From the NCBI GenBank assembly GCA_963813495.1, contig CAWEZC010000009.1, forward strand, positions 62,001 through 126,000: DNA of 64,000 nt. The letters are read 5' to 3'. Under the pieces are notes generated by a model, which was not told the origin of the DNA, searched no databases, and worked only from the letters and a program-made list of their open reading frames with translations. Made by a program: the position numbers and the translations under genes. Positions within the stretch are counted from its first letter, which is position 1. The number at the start of each line of letters is the position of its first letter. Below are positions 1-8,884 of the stretch, in pieces. Source of the stretch: JACVRW01 sp963813495. GTDB taxonomy: Bacteria > Actinomycetota > Thermoleophilia > Solirubrobacterales > Thermoleophilaceae.

Positions 1-168
1 CTTGGGATCCGGGAGCGCGGAGAGGACCCCACTGGCGTAGACCCCCAGCGCAAGCGCGAGCAGGATGCCGATTCCCTTTTTCTCGAGCGACAGCCGGCGC
101 CAGCGCCAGGCCACGAAGCCGACGCTCAGCACCGCGGCGACGGCGGCGAAGATCTGGAGGGGGGACAC
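1..168 (-). CDS. Membrane protein N-terminus, partial (possible DedA family)
   Basis: Only the first 56 codons are inside the window; the gene runs off the left edge. Reading from a GTG at 168, there is a hydrophobic segment (about residues 5-20), a basic patch WRWRRLSLEKK, then a second hydrophobic segment ending in LPDPK. This two-helix start with a short basic loop resembles the N-terminus of some actinobacterial DedA/SNARE-associated membrane proteins, but the diagnostic DedA core is outside the window. It follows ispE by 42 bp on the same strand, so it may be the last gene of that run. The start is not supported by a clear ribosome binding site. Confidence 0.5.
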   Translation of the reverse strand, partial: MSPLQIFAAVAAVLSVGFVAWRWRRLSLEKKGIGILLALALGVYASGVLSALPDPK

Positions 169-210
169 CGCGGCGGAGGGTACGCCAAGCGCGCCGGCGC
201 GCCGGCGCCT

Positions 211-1062
211 TTACGCCATGGTGCGGAAGACCGTCACCAGCGAATCGGGGAGGGAGGCCGCGGCCAGCTGGGCGGCGGCGCGCTCGCCGAAGAGCCCGAA
301 GCAGGTGGGGCCGGAGCCGCTGACCGCCGCGCCCAGAGCGCCGGCCGCCCGAAGGAGCGCGAGCGTGTCGTGCAGCTCGGGTCTGAGCGAGAGCGCAGCC
401 GGCTGGAGGTCGTTCTCGAGCGAGGAGGCCAGCCGCGAGGGCTCGGCGGCCGCCGCCCGCACGACCCGGCGCAGCGGCTCGGGTTCGAGCGGCTCGCGCC
501 AGCCGCCCAGCCGATCGAGCTCGGCGTACACATCGGCCGTCGAGAGACCCACGGGGTCGGGCACCAGCACGGCCGCCAGCGCCGGCAGCTCGACCGGCTC
601 GACGCTCTCCCCCGTCCCCTGGACCAGCGCGTGACCGGGCTCCACCTGGCTGGGCACATCGGAGCCCAGCCCGGCCGCAAGCTCGCGCAGCACACCGGCG
701 TCGAGGGGAGCGCCGGCGAGGCGGTTGACGATCCGCAGCGCCGCGGCGGCGTCGGCGCTGCCGCCGCCCAGGCCGGCGGCCACCGGAATCCGCTTGACGA
801 TGCGGATCGAGACCGCAGGCAGCGGAGCAGATAGCGAAACCCGCCGCCGAAACTCCTCGATGGCGCTGAGAGCGAGGTTCTCCCCCTCGACCCCCGGGCA
901 CTCGACGGTGTCGTCGCCGGAGCCGCTCAGCGCCCCGTAGACCTCGTCGGCGAGGTCGATGGAGGCGAACAGCGAGCTGAGCGGATGCAGGCCCTCCGGC
1001 CGGGGAGGCCCGACGTGCAGAACGAGGTTGAGCTTCGCGGGAGCCTGCTCGTGGACGGGCAC
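211..1062 (-). CDS. ispE: 4-diphosphocytidyl-2-C-methyl-D-erythritol kinase
   Basis: Phosphorylates CDP-methylerythritol in the non-mevalonate (MEP) isoprenoid pathway; cytosolic. The 283-residue product has the normal length. Visible GHMP-kinase features are the N-terminal APAKLNL with the substrate-contacting Lys10, the glycine/serine ATP loop PVAAGLGGGSADAA at residues 93-106, and GLGSDVP with the catalytic Asp near 135. It lies 24 bp downstream of rsmA on the same strand, the rsmA-ispE order common in bacteria, so the two are probably cotranscribed. The ATG at 1062 is directly followed by the conserved N-terminus. Confidence 0.95.
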   Translation of the reverse strand: MPVHEQAPAKLNLVLHVGPPRPEGLHPLSSLFASIDLADEVYGALSGSGDDTVECPGVEGENLALSAIEEFRRRVSLSAPLPAVSIRIVKRIPVAAGLGGGSADAAAALRIVNRLAGAPLDAGVLRELAAGLGSDVPSQVEPGHALVQGTGESVEPVELPALAAVLVPDPVGLSTADVYAELDRLGGWREPLEPEPLRRVVRAAAAEPSRLASSLENDLQPAALSLRPELHDTLALLRAAGALGAAVSGSGPTCFGLFGERAAAQLAAASLPDSLVTVFRTMA

Positions 1063-1086
1063 GGCGCGGAAGGCTACGCGTGGGGG

Positions 1087-1944
1087 TCAGCGTGGTCGCA
1101 GCGCGGCGAGCCGATCCTGCCCGATCGTCTCAGCCAGGCGCACCCAATCCTGCGGCGCGAGTCGCTCTGCGCGGGCGTCGGCGGGATGGCCGATCTGCTC
1201 CAGGGCGGCACGGGTTGCGGGGCGGAGGTCCTCCGGTGCGCCCGGGCTCAGCGCCAGCGACCCCGACAGCGCCTTGCGGCGATGGGCAAAGCCGGCGTGG
1301 ACGAGCGCAACCAGTTCGGCCGGCGGCGCCGGGGCCGTTCGCTTCAGCAGGACGAGAGCCGACTCGACGTTGGGCTCGGGGTGAAAGACCGTCCGCGGTA
1401 CGCGGCGCAGGATGCGCACGTCGCAGGCCAGCTGGGCGAGCACCGAGGTGGCCCCGTAGCTCTTCCCCCCGGGCGCCGCGGCGAGCCGCTCGCCCACCTC
1501 GCGCTGCACCATCGCCACCCAGCGCGTGGCGTCCGGGAGCTCGGCCATCGACTTGAGGAGCACAGTGGCCGCCACGCCGTAGGGCAGGTTGGCCACGACC
1601 TTGCCGGGCGATGGGTCGAGCGAGCCCAGGTCGAGCCGGACGGCGTCGGCCAGGTGCAATTCGGCGTCCGGGTAGGGCTCGAGGGCCTCGAGCAGCGGAC
1701 CCTCGAGTGAGCGGTCGATCTCGACCACGTGCAGGTGCCCGACCCGCGCAGCGAGGTACTCCGACAGCACGCCGAGGCCTCCGCCCACCTCGAGCACCAC
1801 GTCGCCCGGGCCGAGCTCCGCGGCGCGTCCGAGCACCCCCAGGAGGTTGTCGTCGATCAGGAAGTTCTGGCCGAGCTCGCGGTTGGGCCGGATGCCGAAC
1901 GCGCGCAGCCGGCGCAGACTGGCCTGGCGTGGTTCGTCAGACAC
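1087..1944 (-). CDS. rsmA: 16S rRNA (A1518/A1519-N6)-dimethyltransferase (KsgA)
   Basis: Dimethylates two adjacent adenines in helix 45 of 16S rRNA with S-adenosylmethionine, late in 30S assembly. The 285-residue protein shows GQNFL (25-29), SAM-binding motif I EVGGGLG (52-58) and the catalytic NLPY at 119-122, then the usual C-terminal helical domain. The length matches the family. Lies 81 bp after tatD and before ispE, a familiar tatD-rsmA-ispE neighbourhood. Confidence 0.95.
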   Translation of the reverse strand: MSDEPRQASLRRLRAFGIRPNRELGQNFLIDDNLLGVLGRAAELGPGDVVLEVGGGLGVLSEYLAARVGHLHVVEIDRSLEGPLLEALEPYPDAELHLADAVRLDLGSLDPSPGKVVANLPYGVAATVLLKSMAELPDATRWVAMVQREVGERLAAAPGGKSYGATSVLAQLACDVRILRRVPRTVFHPEPNVESALVLLKRTAPAPPAELVALVHAGFAHRRKALSGSLALSPGAPEDLRPATRAALEQIGHPADARAERLAPQDWVRLAETIGQDRLAALRPR

Positions 1945-2025
1945 GGTCGCGTGCAGCGGCTGCCCTCGCGAGAAAGGTCCTGGCGCGACGGGCTCCCGCC
2001 GGCGACGCCCGTGCGATCGCCGCCC

Positions 2026-2778
2026 TCACGGACCCAGCACGCGCTCGGCGTTGCCGTCCATGGTCCGCTCGAGCTCCTCGTAGGTCACGCCGCGCAGCTC
2101 GGCGAGGAAACGGGCGGTGTGGGTGACGTGGGCGGGCTCGTTGGGTCGCCCCCGCACGGGCTGGGGCGCGAGGTAGGGGGAGTCGGTCTCCACCAGCAGG
2201 AGCTCGGATGGCAGTTCGCGTGCGGCGTCCTGGAGCTCGGTGGCCTTTGGGTAGGTCACGTTGCCGGCGAACGAACAGAGGTAGCCCCGGTCCACGCATT
2301 CCTCCAGGCGCTCGGGGGCCGAGAAGCAGTGGAGAATGACGGCCGGTAGCCCCGGGGTGTGCTCGCGGAGCAGTGCGAATGTGTCGTCCTCGGCCGCCCT
2401 GGTGTGTATGACCACGGGCAGGCCCACTCGCTCGGCCAGCTCGAGCTGTGCCTCGAAAGCGCGGCGCTGGTCCGAGCGGGGCGCGTAGTCGCGGTAGTAG
2501 TCAAGCCCCGTTTCGCCGAGGGCGCGCGCACCGGGATCGGCCGCGGCGAGTGCAATCTCCTCGAGCGAGCCGGAGTCGAAGCCCCGGGTCTCATGAGGAT
2601 GGCGGCCGACGATGGCCACCACCTCGTCGTGCTGGTGTGCCGCCTCCAGCGCTCGCGCGATCGAGGGACCGTTCATCCCTACAGTGGCCAGCCGCCCGAC
2701 GCCCGCCTCTCGGGCTCGCTCCACGAGCTCGGCGTCCGGCGGTTCGCACGCATCGAGGTGGCAGTGGGTGTCGATCAC
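2026..2778 (-). CDS. tatD: TatD family metal-dependent hydrolase
   Basis: TIM-barrel metallohydrolase with probable 3'-5' DNase activity. The metal ligands are all recognisable: HxH at residues 5-7, Glu89 in GETGLDY, His125 in VVIHTR, His150 in ILHCFS and Asp199 in ETDSPY. The 250-residue length is typical. It starts with GTG 9 bp after the metG stop, and metG-tatD-rsmA-ispE reads as one minus-strand operon. Confidence 0.92.
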   Translation of the reverse strand: MIDTHCHLDACEPPDAELVERAREAGVGRLATVGMNGPSIARALEAAHQHDEVVAIVGRHPHETRGFDSGSLEEIALAAADPGARALGETGLDYYRDYAPRSDQRRAFEAQLELAERVGLPVVIHTRAAEDDTFALLREHTPGLPAVILHCFSAPERLEECVDRGYLCSFAGNVTYPKATELQDAARELPSELLLVETDSPYLAPQPVRGRPNEPAHVTHTARFLAELRGVTYEELERTMDGNAERVLGP

Positions 2779-2787
2779 CAGGACGCC

Positions 2788-4308
2788 CTACGCCGCGGGC
2801 GCCTCGGCCTCGACGCGCGGGAAGAGCTGGCCGAGGTCCCCGATGCTCGCTCCGCCCTCCGCCTCCCCGAAGCGGGCCAGGTCGAGCGAGAGGTCGGGGC
2901 GGCCGAGCGCCTCGAGCAGCCGCTCGGCCGACTCGGGAACGAACGGATGCAGCAGCACCGAGACCACGCGCAGGCCCTCGGCAAGGCCGTACAGGACCTG
3001 GTCGAGATGGCCTGCCTCGCTCTCGTCCTTGGAGAGCTGCCAGGGCTCCTCCTCCTGGACGTAGCGATTGAGCCGCTTGATGCGTCGCCAGATGTCGTCG
3101 AGCGCGGCGGTGAGCTCGATCCGGTCGATGTTCGCGCGGACGGACTCGGCGAGCCCCTCGAACTCTCCGGCCAGCACGGCCGGCGGCTCGGCCTCGGGCA
3201 CGACACCCTCGCGATAGCGGCTGATCATCGCGAGCGTCCGGCTTGCCAGGTTGCCGTATTCGTTGGCCAGCTCGGTGTTGTAGCGAGTCTCGAAGCCCTC
3301 GGGCGAGACCTCGCCGTCACCGCCGAAGTTCACCTCGCGCAGAGCGTAGAAGCGCAGGGCGTCGGCGCCATAGAGGTCCGCCACCTGGAAGGGCTCGATC
3401 ACGTTGCCCAGCGACTTGGACATCTTCTCCTCGCCCAGCAGCAGGTAGCCGTGAATGGCCACACGCCGGGGCACTTCCAGCCCGGCCGCCATCAACAGCG
3501 CCGGCCAGATGACCGCGTGGAACTTGAGGATGTCCTTGCCGATCAGGTGGACCGTGGCCGGCCAGAAGCGCCCAGTCAGGTCCTCGCCCGGCCGCGCGTA
3601 CGACAGCGCGGTGTAGTAATTGAGCAGGGCGTCGATCCAGACGTAGACCACCTGCGACGAGTCCCAGGGCACGGGCACGCCCCACTTCAGGCGCTGGCGG
3701 CTGAGCGAGAAGTCGAGCAGGCCACCCTTGATGAAGGACAGCGCCTCGTTGTAGCGATTCTGGGGAACGACGAAGTCGGGCCGCTCGGCGTAGAGCCGCT
3801 CGAGCGGCTCCTGGAAGGCGGACAGGCGAAAGAACCAGTTGTCCTCCTTCTCCTTCTCGAGGACGATGTGGTGAATCGGGCAGCGGTTGCCCTCCTCGAG
3901 CTCCGACTCGGTCTTGAAGTCGGCGCAGCGCGGGCAGTACCAGCCCTCGTAATGACCGGCGTAGACGTGCCCGTTGTCGTGGATGCGCTGCACCACCTCG
4001 GCGACCTTGGCCATGTGCTCCGGGTCGGTGGTGCGGATGAAGAAGTCGTTGGTGGCGTTCAGGCGCGCCGCCAGCTCCTTGAAGCGCACCGCGTTGCGGT
4101 CGCCCAGCTCGCGGGGAGTGATGCCGAGCTTCTCGGCGGCCTGGGCCACCGGCTCGCCGTGCTCGTCGGTCCCCGTCAGGAAGAAGACGTCCTCGCCCCG
4201 CTGGCGCATGTGCCGAGCGAGCACGTCGGCGGCGATCGTCGTGTAGGCGTGCCCGAGATGGGGCTCGCCGTTGACGTAGTAGATGGGCGTGGTGACGTAA
4301 TACGGCAT
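2788..4308 (-). CDS. metG: Methionyl-tRNA synthetase
   Basis: Class I synthetase charging initiator and elongator tRNA-Met. The HIGH signature is HLGH (17-20), the zinc knuckle is CPRC...CPIH (Cys125, Cys128, Cys143, His146) and the KMSKS loop is at 295-299. At 506 residues it is the short form without the C-terminal tRNA-binding dimerisation domain seen in E. coli MetG. It opens the metG-tatD-rsmA-ispE series; the ATG at 4308 starts directly at the catalytic core, as expected for this form. Confidence 0.96.
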   Translation of the reverse strand: MPYYVTTPIYYVNGEPHLGHAYTTIAADVLARHMRQRGEDVFFLTGTDEHGEPVAQAAEKLGITPRELGDRNAVRFKELAARLNATNDFFIRTTDPEHMAKVAEVVQRIHDNGHVYAGHYEGWYCPRCADFKTESELEEGNRCPIHHIVLEKEKEDNWFFRLSAFQEPLERLYAERPDFVVPQNRYNEALSFIKGGLLDFSLSRQRLKWGVPVPWDSSQVVYVWIDALLNYYTALSYARPGEDLTGRFWPATVHLIGKDILKFHAVIWPALLMAAGLEVPRRVAIHGYLLLGEEKMSKSLGNVIEPFQVADLYGADALRFYALREVNFGGDGEVSPEGFETRYNTELANEYGNLASRTLAMISRYREGVVPEAEPPAVLAGEFEGLAESVRANIDRIELTAALDDIWRRIKRLNRYVQEEEPWQLSKDESEAGHLDQVLYGLAEGLRVVSVLLHPFVPESAERLLEALGRPDLSLDLARFGEAEGGASIGDLGQLFPRVEAEAPAA

Positions 4309-4375
4309 CCACGACCGATGCTACGCGAGTGCCCCAGCGCGATCCGGCGAGGGTGGATCGCACCCTGGCCACCGG

Positions 4376-5521
4376 TCAGCCCCGACCGACCAGGGGACGC
4401 AGCCACGACGAAACCCGCGCCGCGCCGCGCCGCGCCGTACTGCGGCCCTCTCCGCTCAGACCGAGGATCGCCGCGGCCAGGAGCAGGCCGAGACAGGCGG
4501 CGACCCAGCCGAGATCCGGCCCCGCAGACCCACCGGGGCTCGCCGGCGAAGCGCCGGACCGCTGCGTGGCCGAGACGGGAGAGCCGCTCGAAGCGTCCCC
4601 GGCCGGCGGCGAGCCGCCGGCCGTCCGCGCTCCCGGACCGAGCTCGGGCCGCGCCCCGGGCGCGCGCGCCGAATGAACGTCGGCGCCGCGCTCGGCGTGG
4701 CCGGCCGGTGCGCTGCCGGCAGCGGCGCCGAAGAGGCGCCCGGCTCCCCGAAGGCGCTCGGCTCCCTCCGAGCCGCCAGGGGCCGGCTCCGGCTGGCGGC
4801 CGGCGCCGGGTGCGGGTGCCTCCACTCCGCCGTATACCGGCACTCCGCGCACCGCTGGCACCCGGCGCGCCGCCGGCCAACGCCGTGCGCCCGGCGACGG
4901 GCTCCGGACAGGAACTCGGCGCGTGCCGGTAAGCGGCCGCCGCGCCGGCACGCCGCCCGGCGCCGGCGCGGGCAGCGGAGCCGGGGCCGGCGCCACCGGA
5001 GCGGGCGCGGGGACCGGAGCGGGGGCGGGCAGAGGATCATTCGGAGCGGCCGCCGGCGGCGGTCCGAGCAGCGCCAGCGGATCGCGGTAGGCGTGCCGGC
5101 TGCCCGACTCCCGCACGCCGAAATGGAGATGGGCCCGCTCGACCGAACGCCGGCCCGACGTGCCCACCGATCCCAGCCGGGCGCCCGCCGGGACGCGCTC
5201 GCCCTTTCGCACCGCAAGCGAGGAGAGATGCAGGTACGACGTGTCGAGTCCCTCGGCCGTGCGCACGCTCACCGTCACGCCCGATGAACCGGCCGTCCCG
5301 GCGAACAGGACCTCGCCGCCGGCGGCTGCCGCCACCGGAGCGCCGACCGGTCCGGCGATGTCTATCCCGCGGTGCTGGCCGGGCGCGTAGGGGTCATCGC
5401 CGTTCCGGTACGGGGTGATCAGCTCGCCGGCCAGCGGCCAGCTCCAGGCCGCCGGCGCGGGCGGCGCGTGGACCATCAGGGCGACGAGCAGCAGTGCGAG
5501 AGTGAGCGGGAGAGATCGCAT
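4376..5521 (-). CDS. Secreted M23-family (LytM) peptidase with Pro/Ala-rich tail
   Basis: Probable peptidoglycan endopeptidase or its regulator outside the membrane. Residues 1-24 form a signal peptide ending near APA-AWSW. The M23 domain (about 27-152) keeps the zinc ligands His50 and Asp54 in HRGIDIA and His133 in HLHFG, plus His98 in YLHLS. After residue 155 comes a roughly 185-residue low-complexity region rich in Pro, Ala, Gly and Arg, then a hydrophobic segment near 345-362 with a basic end, which would anchor the C-terminus in the membrane. The catalytic domain therefore sits at the N-terminus, tethered by a long linker. Lies between rsmI and metG on the same strand. Confidence 0.85.
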   Translation of the reverse strand: MRSLPLTLALLLVALMVHAPPAPAAWSWPLAGELITPYRNGDDPYAPGQHRGIDIAGPVGAPVAAAAGGEVLFAGTAGSSGVTVSVRTAEGLDTSYLHLSSLAVRKGERVPAGARLGSVGTSGRRSVERAHLHFGVRESGSRHAYRDPLALLGPPPAAAPNDPLPAPAPVPAPAPVAPAPAPLPAPAPGGVPARRPLTGTRRVPVRSPSPGARRWPAARRVPAVRGVPVYGGVEAPAPGAGRQPEPAPGGSEGAERLRGAGRLFGAAAGSAPAGHAERGADVHSARAPGARPELGPGARTAGGSPPAGDASSGSPVSATQRSGASPASPGGSAGPDLGWVAACLGLLLAAAILGLSGEGRSTARRGAARVSSWLRPLVGRG

Positions 5522-5584
5522 GCCACGACCGTACGGCGGCGTTCCGGGATCTCATCCCGGCTGTGGCCGTCCCGTGCGTGTTCG

Positions 5585-6421
5585 TCACTGTTCCGTCTGA
5601 CTTTGGGGCGATTTCGTGAGGGCCGTGTAGAGAGCGTTCGCACTCCCACCGGTCAGCTCCGCCACCACCGAGGCCGCCCGCCGTGGATGCGCGCCCGCGT
5701 CGACGAGCCGGCGCAGGGCATCGATGCCGGCCGGTTCGCTGCCCGCTTGCTCGGCCTCCGAGGCGGGTCCGAGCACCAGCACGACCTCACCCCGCAGCGG
5801 GGCATCGGCAACGCGCGCCGCGAGCTCGGCCGCACTACCGCGCACGATCTCCTCGTGCACCTTGGTCAGCTCGCGGCACACCGCCACCTCGCGCCCCGGA
5901 TCGAGCTCGGCGAGCACTGCCAGGGTGCCCGGCACCCGCCGCGGCGATTCGAAAGCCACGAGCGTCCCGCCGGGCTCGGCGAGCACCCGGCGCAGCTCGC
6001 CCTTCTTGCGCGGCAGGAAGCCGTGGAAGCGCCACTCGTCGGCGGGCAGCCCGGAGGCCACCAGCGCGGTGATGGCGGCGGAGGGGCCGGGCAGCACCTC
6101 CACCGGCAGCCCGGCCGCCACACAGCTGCGCACCAGCACGTAGCCGGGATCGGACACGAGCGGCATCCCGGCGTCCGATACGAGGGCCACCACGGCGCCC
6201 TCCCGCATGCGTGCCACCAGCTCCGAGGCACGCACCTGCTCGTTGTGCTCGTGGTAGGAGACGAGCTTGGCCTTGACGCCGTAGCGGTCGAGCAGGACCC
6301 GCGTGCGACGCGTGTCCTCGCAGGCCACCACGTCCGCCTCGCGCAGGGCCGAGAGCACGCGCAGCGTCACGTCCTCGAGGTTGCCGATCGGAGTGGGGCA
6401 GACAACCAGGCGGCCGGTCAC
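5585..6421 (-). CDS. rsmI: 16S rRNA (cytidine1402-2'-O)-methyltransferase
   Basis: Methylates the 2'-hydroxyl of C1402 in the 30S decoding centre. The 278-residue protein carries the family N-terminus CPTPIGNLEDVTLR, the CEDTRRTR segment, and LVSDAGMPLVSDPG, the tetrapyrrole-methylase-fold SAM-binding loop. Starts with GTG; the start overlaps the stop of the upstream ROK kinase gene by four bases (GTGA), so the two are likely translationally coupled. Confidence 0.94.
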   Translation of the reverse strand: MTGRLVVCPTPIGNLEDVTLRVLSALREADVVACEDTRRTRVLLDRYGVKAKLVSYHEHNEQVRASELVARMREGAVVALVSDAGMPLVSDPGYVLVRSCVAAGLPVEVLPGPSAAITALVASGLPADEWRFHGFLPRKKGELRRVLAEPGGTLVAFESPRRVPGTLAVLAELDPGREVAVCRELTKVHEEIVRGSAAELAARVADAPLRGEVVLVLGPASEAEQAGSEPAGIDALRRLVDAGAHPRRAASVVAELTGGSANALYTALTKSPQSQTEQ

Positions 6422-7401
6422 CCTTCCGCGCTCCCTCCCGAACCCGACGCCGCGAGCGCCTCCAGCGCCAACAGCGCAGCTCCGATCATCCCCGACTCGT
6501 CCCCGAAATGGGCGGGCAGAATGGACAACGCCTCGCGCGGCGGAGGCAAGGCCCGCTCGGCCACCACGGCGCGTGCAGGCTCGAGCAGGAGGTCGCCCGC
6601 GCGCACTGCCCCTCCGCCGATAACGATCACCTGCGGGTTGAACAGGTTGACCACGCCGACGAGGCCGTACCCGAGCCTCCGTCCTACCTCCTCGAGGACC
6701 GAGCGCGCGGCGGCGTCGCCGTCGTGGGCCAGCTCGGTGACTATCCCACCGCTGATCTCGCCTCCCTTCGCCAACCGGCGCCCGAGCTCTGAGTCGGGAC
6801 GCTCGCGCGCCACCCGCTCGCCTTCCCGCCCGATCGCGTTGCCGGACACGAGTGTCTCGAAGCAGCCTCGCCCCGGGCAGGCGCCCGGGCAGTCCATGCC
6901 ATCGATGTCGAGCACGGTGTGGCCCAGTTCCGCACCCAGGCCCGCGGCGCCGCGATAGATCTCGCCGTTCAGATAGAGGCCGGTGCCGATCCCCGTACCC
7001 AGCGAGACCATCACCACGTGCCGGAAGCCGCGGCCCACACCGGCGCGTGCCTCGGCGAGCACCGAGGCGTTGCCGTCGTTGTCCACCACCACGGGCAGCC
7101 CCAGGCGTTCGCTCATCAAGTCGCGGAAACGCACGTCATCGAGCGGAAGGTGGTTGGACCAGCGCGACACTCCGGTCTCCCACTCCACCAGCGCCGGGAT
7201 CCCGAAGCCCACCGCCTCGACGCCGGGAGCCGCGCCGAGGATCTCCTCCACGGCGCCCATGAAGATGTCCAGGGTCTCCTGGCGATCGGCTCCGCGCCAG
7301 GTGCGGTGCACCCGGTGATGGACCACGAGGTCCTCGTCCACCACCCCTCCGAGCAGCTTCGTTCCCCCCGCGTCTATGGCGATCACTCGCCTTGGCGGCA
7401 T
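6418..7401 (-). CDS. ROK family sugar kinase (glucokinase-like)
   Basis: ATP-dependent hexose kinase. From the ATG at 7401 (327 residues) the phosphate loop DAGGTK is at 10-15, right after the start, which favours this Met over one ten codons upstream. Further signatures are the catalytic VDNDGNASV and the ROK zinc motif CPGACPGRGC after the conserved GHT histidine. It is followed by rsmI with a 4-bp overlap. It diverges from the LCP gene with only about 23 bp between proposed starts. Confidence 0.88.
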   Translation of the reverse strand: MPPRRVIAIDAGGTKLLGGVVDEDLVVHHRVHRTWRGADRQETLDIFMGAVEEILGAAPGVEAVGFGIPALVEWETGVSRWSNHLPLDDVRFRDLMSERLGLPVVVDNDGNASVLAEARAGVGRGFRHVVMVSLGTGIGTGLYLNGEIYRGAAGLGAELGHTVLDIDGMDCPGACPGRGCFETLVSGNAIGREGERVARERPDSELGRRLAKGGEISGGIVTELAHDGDAAARSVLEEVGRRLGYGLVGVVNLFNPQVIVIGGGAVRAGDLLLEPARAVVAERALPPPREALSILPAHFGDESGMIGAALLALEALAASGSGGSAEG

Positions 7402-7424
7402 GGCGGGTAGATATACAGAGGGGG

Positions 7425-8501
7425 GTGACAAATCCGACTTCCGGCCCTCCGGACCGCCCGGAGTACAAGGTCTACCGCGCTCGCAGGAGACCGATCGCCC
7501 GCGGCGCCAACCTCGATGCGCTGAAGCGGCGCCTCTCGCGCAGCCGCGGCGACGATGACCCGCGCCCGCGGCGCGACGGGGATCGCCGCGTCACTCCGGG
7601 CCGCGTGCTCAAGTGGGTGGCCCTCGCGGTGGTCGGCTGGCTGATCCTGTCGCTCGTCGTGTTCCTGATCAGCGCGAGCACGCAGGAGGGCATCTCGCCG
7701 GAGGCCGAGAAGGCGTTGTCCTCCGACGGCAACCTGCTGACCGGGGCCAACATCCTGGTGCTCGGCTCCGACGTTCGCACCGGGGAGTCGATCGACAAGA
7801 GCCTCCAGGGCCCGGGGCGCTCGGACACGATCATGCTCGTCCACGCGGCGCTCGGGAGCGTGCGCAAGCTCTCGATCCCGCGCGACGTGGAGGTCGACAT
7901 CCCGGGGCACGGGGTCGACAAGATCAACGCCGCCTACGCCATCGGCGGCCCGGCGCTGACGATCGAGACGGTCGAGTCCTTCCTCGGCAACGGCCTCAAG
8001 ATCAATCACCTCGTGGAGGTCGATTTCGAGGACTTCCCCGAGTTCATCGACTCGCTGGGCGGCATCACCGTCGACTCGCAGTCGCGCATCTGCTCGCCGC
8101 CGTTCGACAACTTCTGGAAGGGCATCCGCTTCAAGAAGGGTGAGAACGAGCTGGACGGGCGGCGCGCGCTCGGCTTCGCCCGGGTGCGCAAGAACCCGTG
8201 CGCGCCGGCTGAGGACGATCGCGACCGGGCCGCCCGCCAGCAGGAGGTGATGCGTGCGATCGGCAGTCAGGTGAAGTCGCCGAGCACGTTCTTCCGGCTG
8301 CCCCTCGTGAGCTGGACCGCGCCCAAGACGCTGAAGACCGACATGGGCGGCTTCCAGCTGATGGCCCTGTTCGCCGACATGGCCACCGGCAACTCGTCGG
8401 ACACCGAGGTGCTGGAGGCGACCTGCTGCAACGGGAGCAACCTGTTCGTCACCGACGGCGCCAAGGCGGACGCCGTGAAGAAGCTGGAGGACGGAAGCTA
8501 G
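7425..8501 (+). CDS. LytR-CpsA-Psr (LCP) family cell-envelope phosphotransferase
   Basis: LCP proteins transfer undecaprenyl-linked glycopolymers onto peptidoglycan outside the membrane. The product has a basic cytoplasmic head (1-60), one transmembrane helix (about 61-83) and an extracellular LCP domain. Diagnostic pieces are NILVLGSDVR, GRSDTIMLVH, the SIPRDVEVDIPG strand with catalytic Arg, KINAAYAIGG for pyrophosphate binding, and a late GFARVRKN. I chose the GTG at 7425; an in-frame ATG at 7392 is possible but would overlap the divergent ROK start. Converges with fmdB: the two stop codons share CTAG. Confidence 0.88.
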   Translation: MTNPTSGPPDRPEYKVYRARRRPIARGANLDALKRRLSRSRGDDDPRPRRDGDRRVTPGRVLKWVALAVVGWLILSLVVFLISASTQEGISPEAEKALSSDGNLLTGANILVLGSDVRTGESIDKSLQGPGRSDTIMLVHAALGSVRKLSIPRDVEVDIPGHGVDKINAAYAIGGPALTIETVESFLGNGLKINHLVEVDFEDFPEFIDSLGGITVDSQSRICSPPFDNFWKGIRFKKGENELDGRRALGFARVRKNPCAPAEDDRDRAARQQEVMRAIGSQVKSPSTFFRLPLVSWTAPKTLKTDMGGFQLMALFADMATGNSSDTEVLEATCCNGSNLFVTDGAKADAVKKLEDGS

Positions 8502-8851
8502 TCGGAGCTCGAGGAACCGCTCGACCCCGACGACGACCCGCTCGAGCTCGAGGACCCACTGGACCCCGAGTCCCCCTTGGAGCCCGACGAGGATTCCGAC
8601 TTGCCCGACGACTCGCCCTTGCCCGACGACTCGCCCTTGCCCCCGCCCTCGGATGCCGCGGCGGCGCCGGTCTTCTTCTTGCCGTAGTCGGTGTTGTAGA
8701 AGCCAGAGCCCTTGAAGTGCACAGCCACCGGGTGGAACACCCTCTGAACGGGCGCGCCGCAGGTGGAGCAGGCGGTTACGGGATCCTCGGTCATGCGCTG
8801 CATGACCTCGAAGTTGTGGCCCCGGTCGCAGCGGTACTCGTAAATGGGCAT
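8498..8851 (-). CDS. FmdB family zinc-ribbon protein with Ser/Gly tail
   Basis: Small putative regulatory protein. Residues 1-45 match the FmdB zinc ribbon (MPIYEYRC at the start, CSTCG at 28-32). The first knuckle is CDRGH rather than the usual CxxCGH, so one cysteine is absent, a variant I believe occurs in other actinobacterial members. The stretch HPVAVHFKGSGFYNTDYGKK is typical for the family. The last 50 residues are nearly pure Ser, Gly, Glu and Lys in short tandem units and probably disordered. The stop overlaps that of the convergent LCP gene. Confidence 0.85.
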   Translation of the reverse strand: MPIYEYRCDRGHNFEVMQRMTEDPVTACSTCGAPVQRVFHPVAVHFKGSGFYNTDYGKKKTGAAAASEGGGKGESSGKGESSGKSESSSGSKGDSGSSGSSSSSGSSSGSSGSSSSD

Positions 8852-8884
8852 GGCACTCCGAGTATACGAGTGCCAAAGAAAGCC

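Noticed and set aside
2359..4932. Plus-strand open frame of over 850 codons
   Set aside because: Antisense of tatD, metG and the M23 peptidase; long only because stop codons are rare at this GC content.
4600..5060. Long GC repeats in the M23 peptidase gene
   Set aside because: Low-complexity Pro/Ala linker codons, not an independent repeat element.
8521..8660. Short tandem repeats that resembled a CRISPR or minisatellite
   Set aside because: They encode the Ser/Gly/Lys tail of the FmdB protein; no spacers or uniform repeat length.
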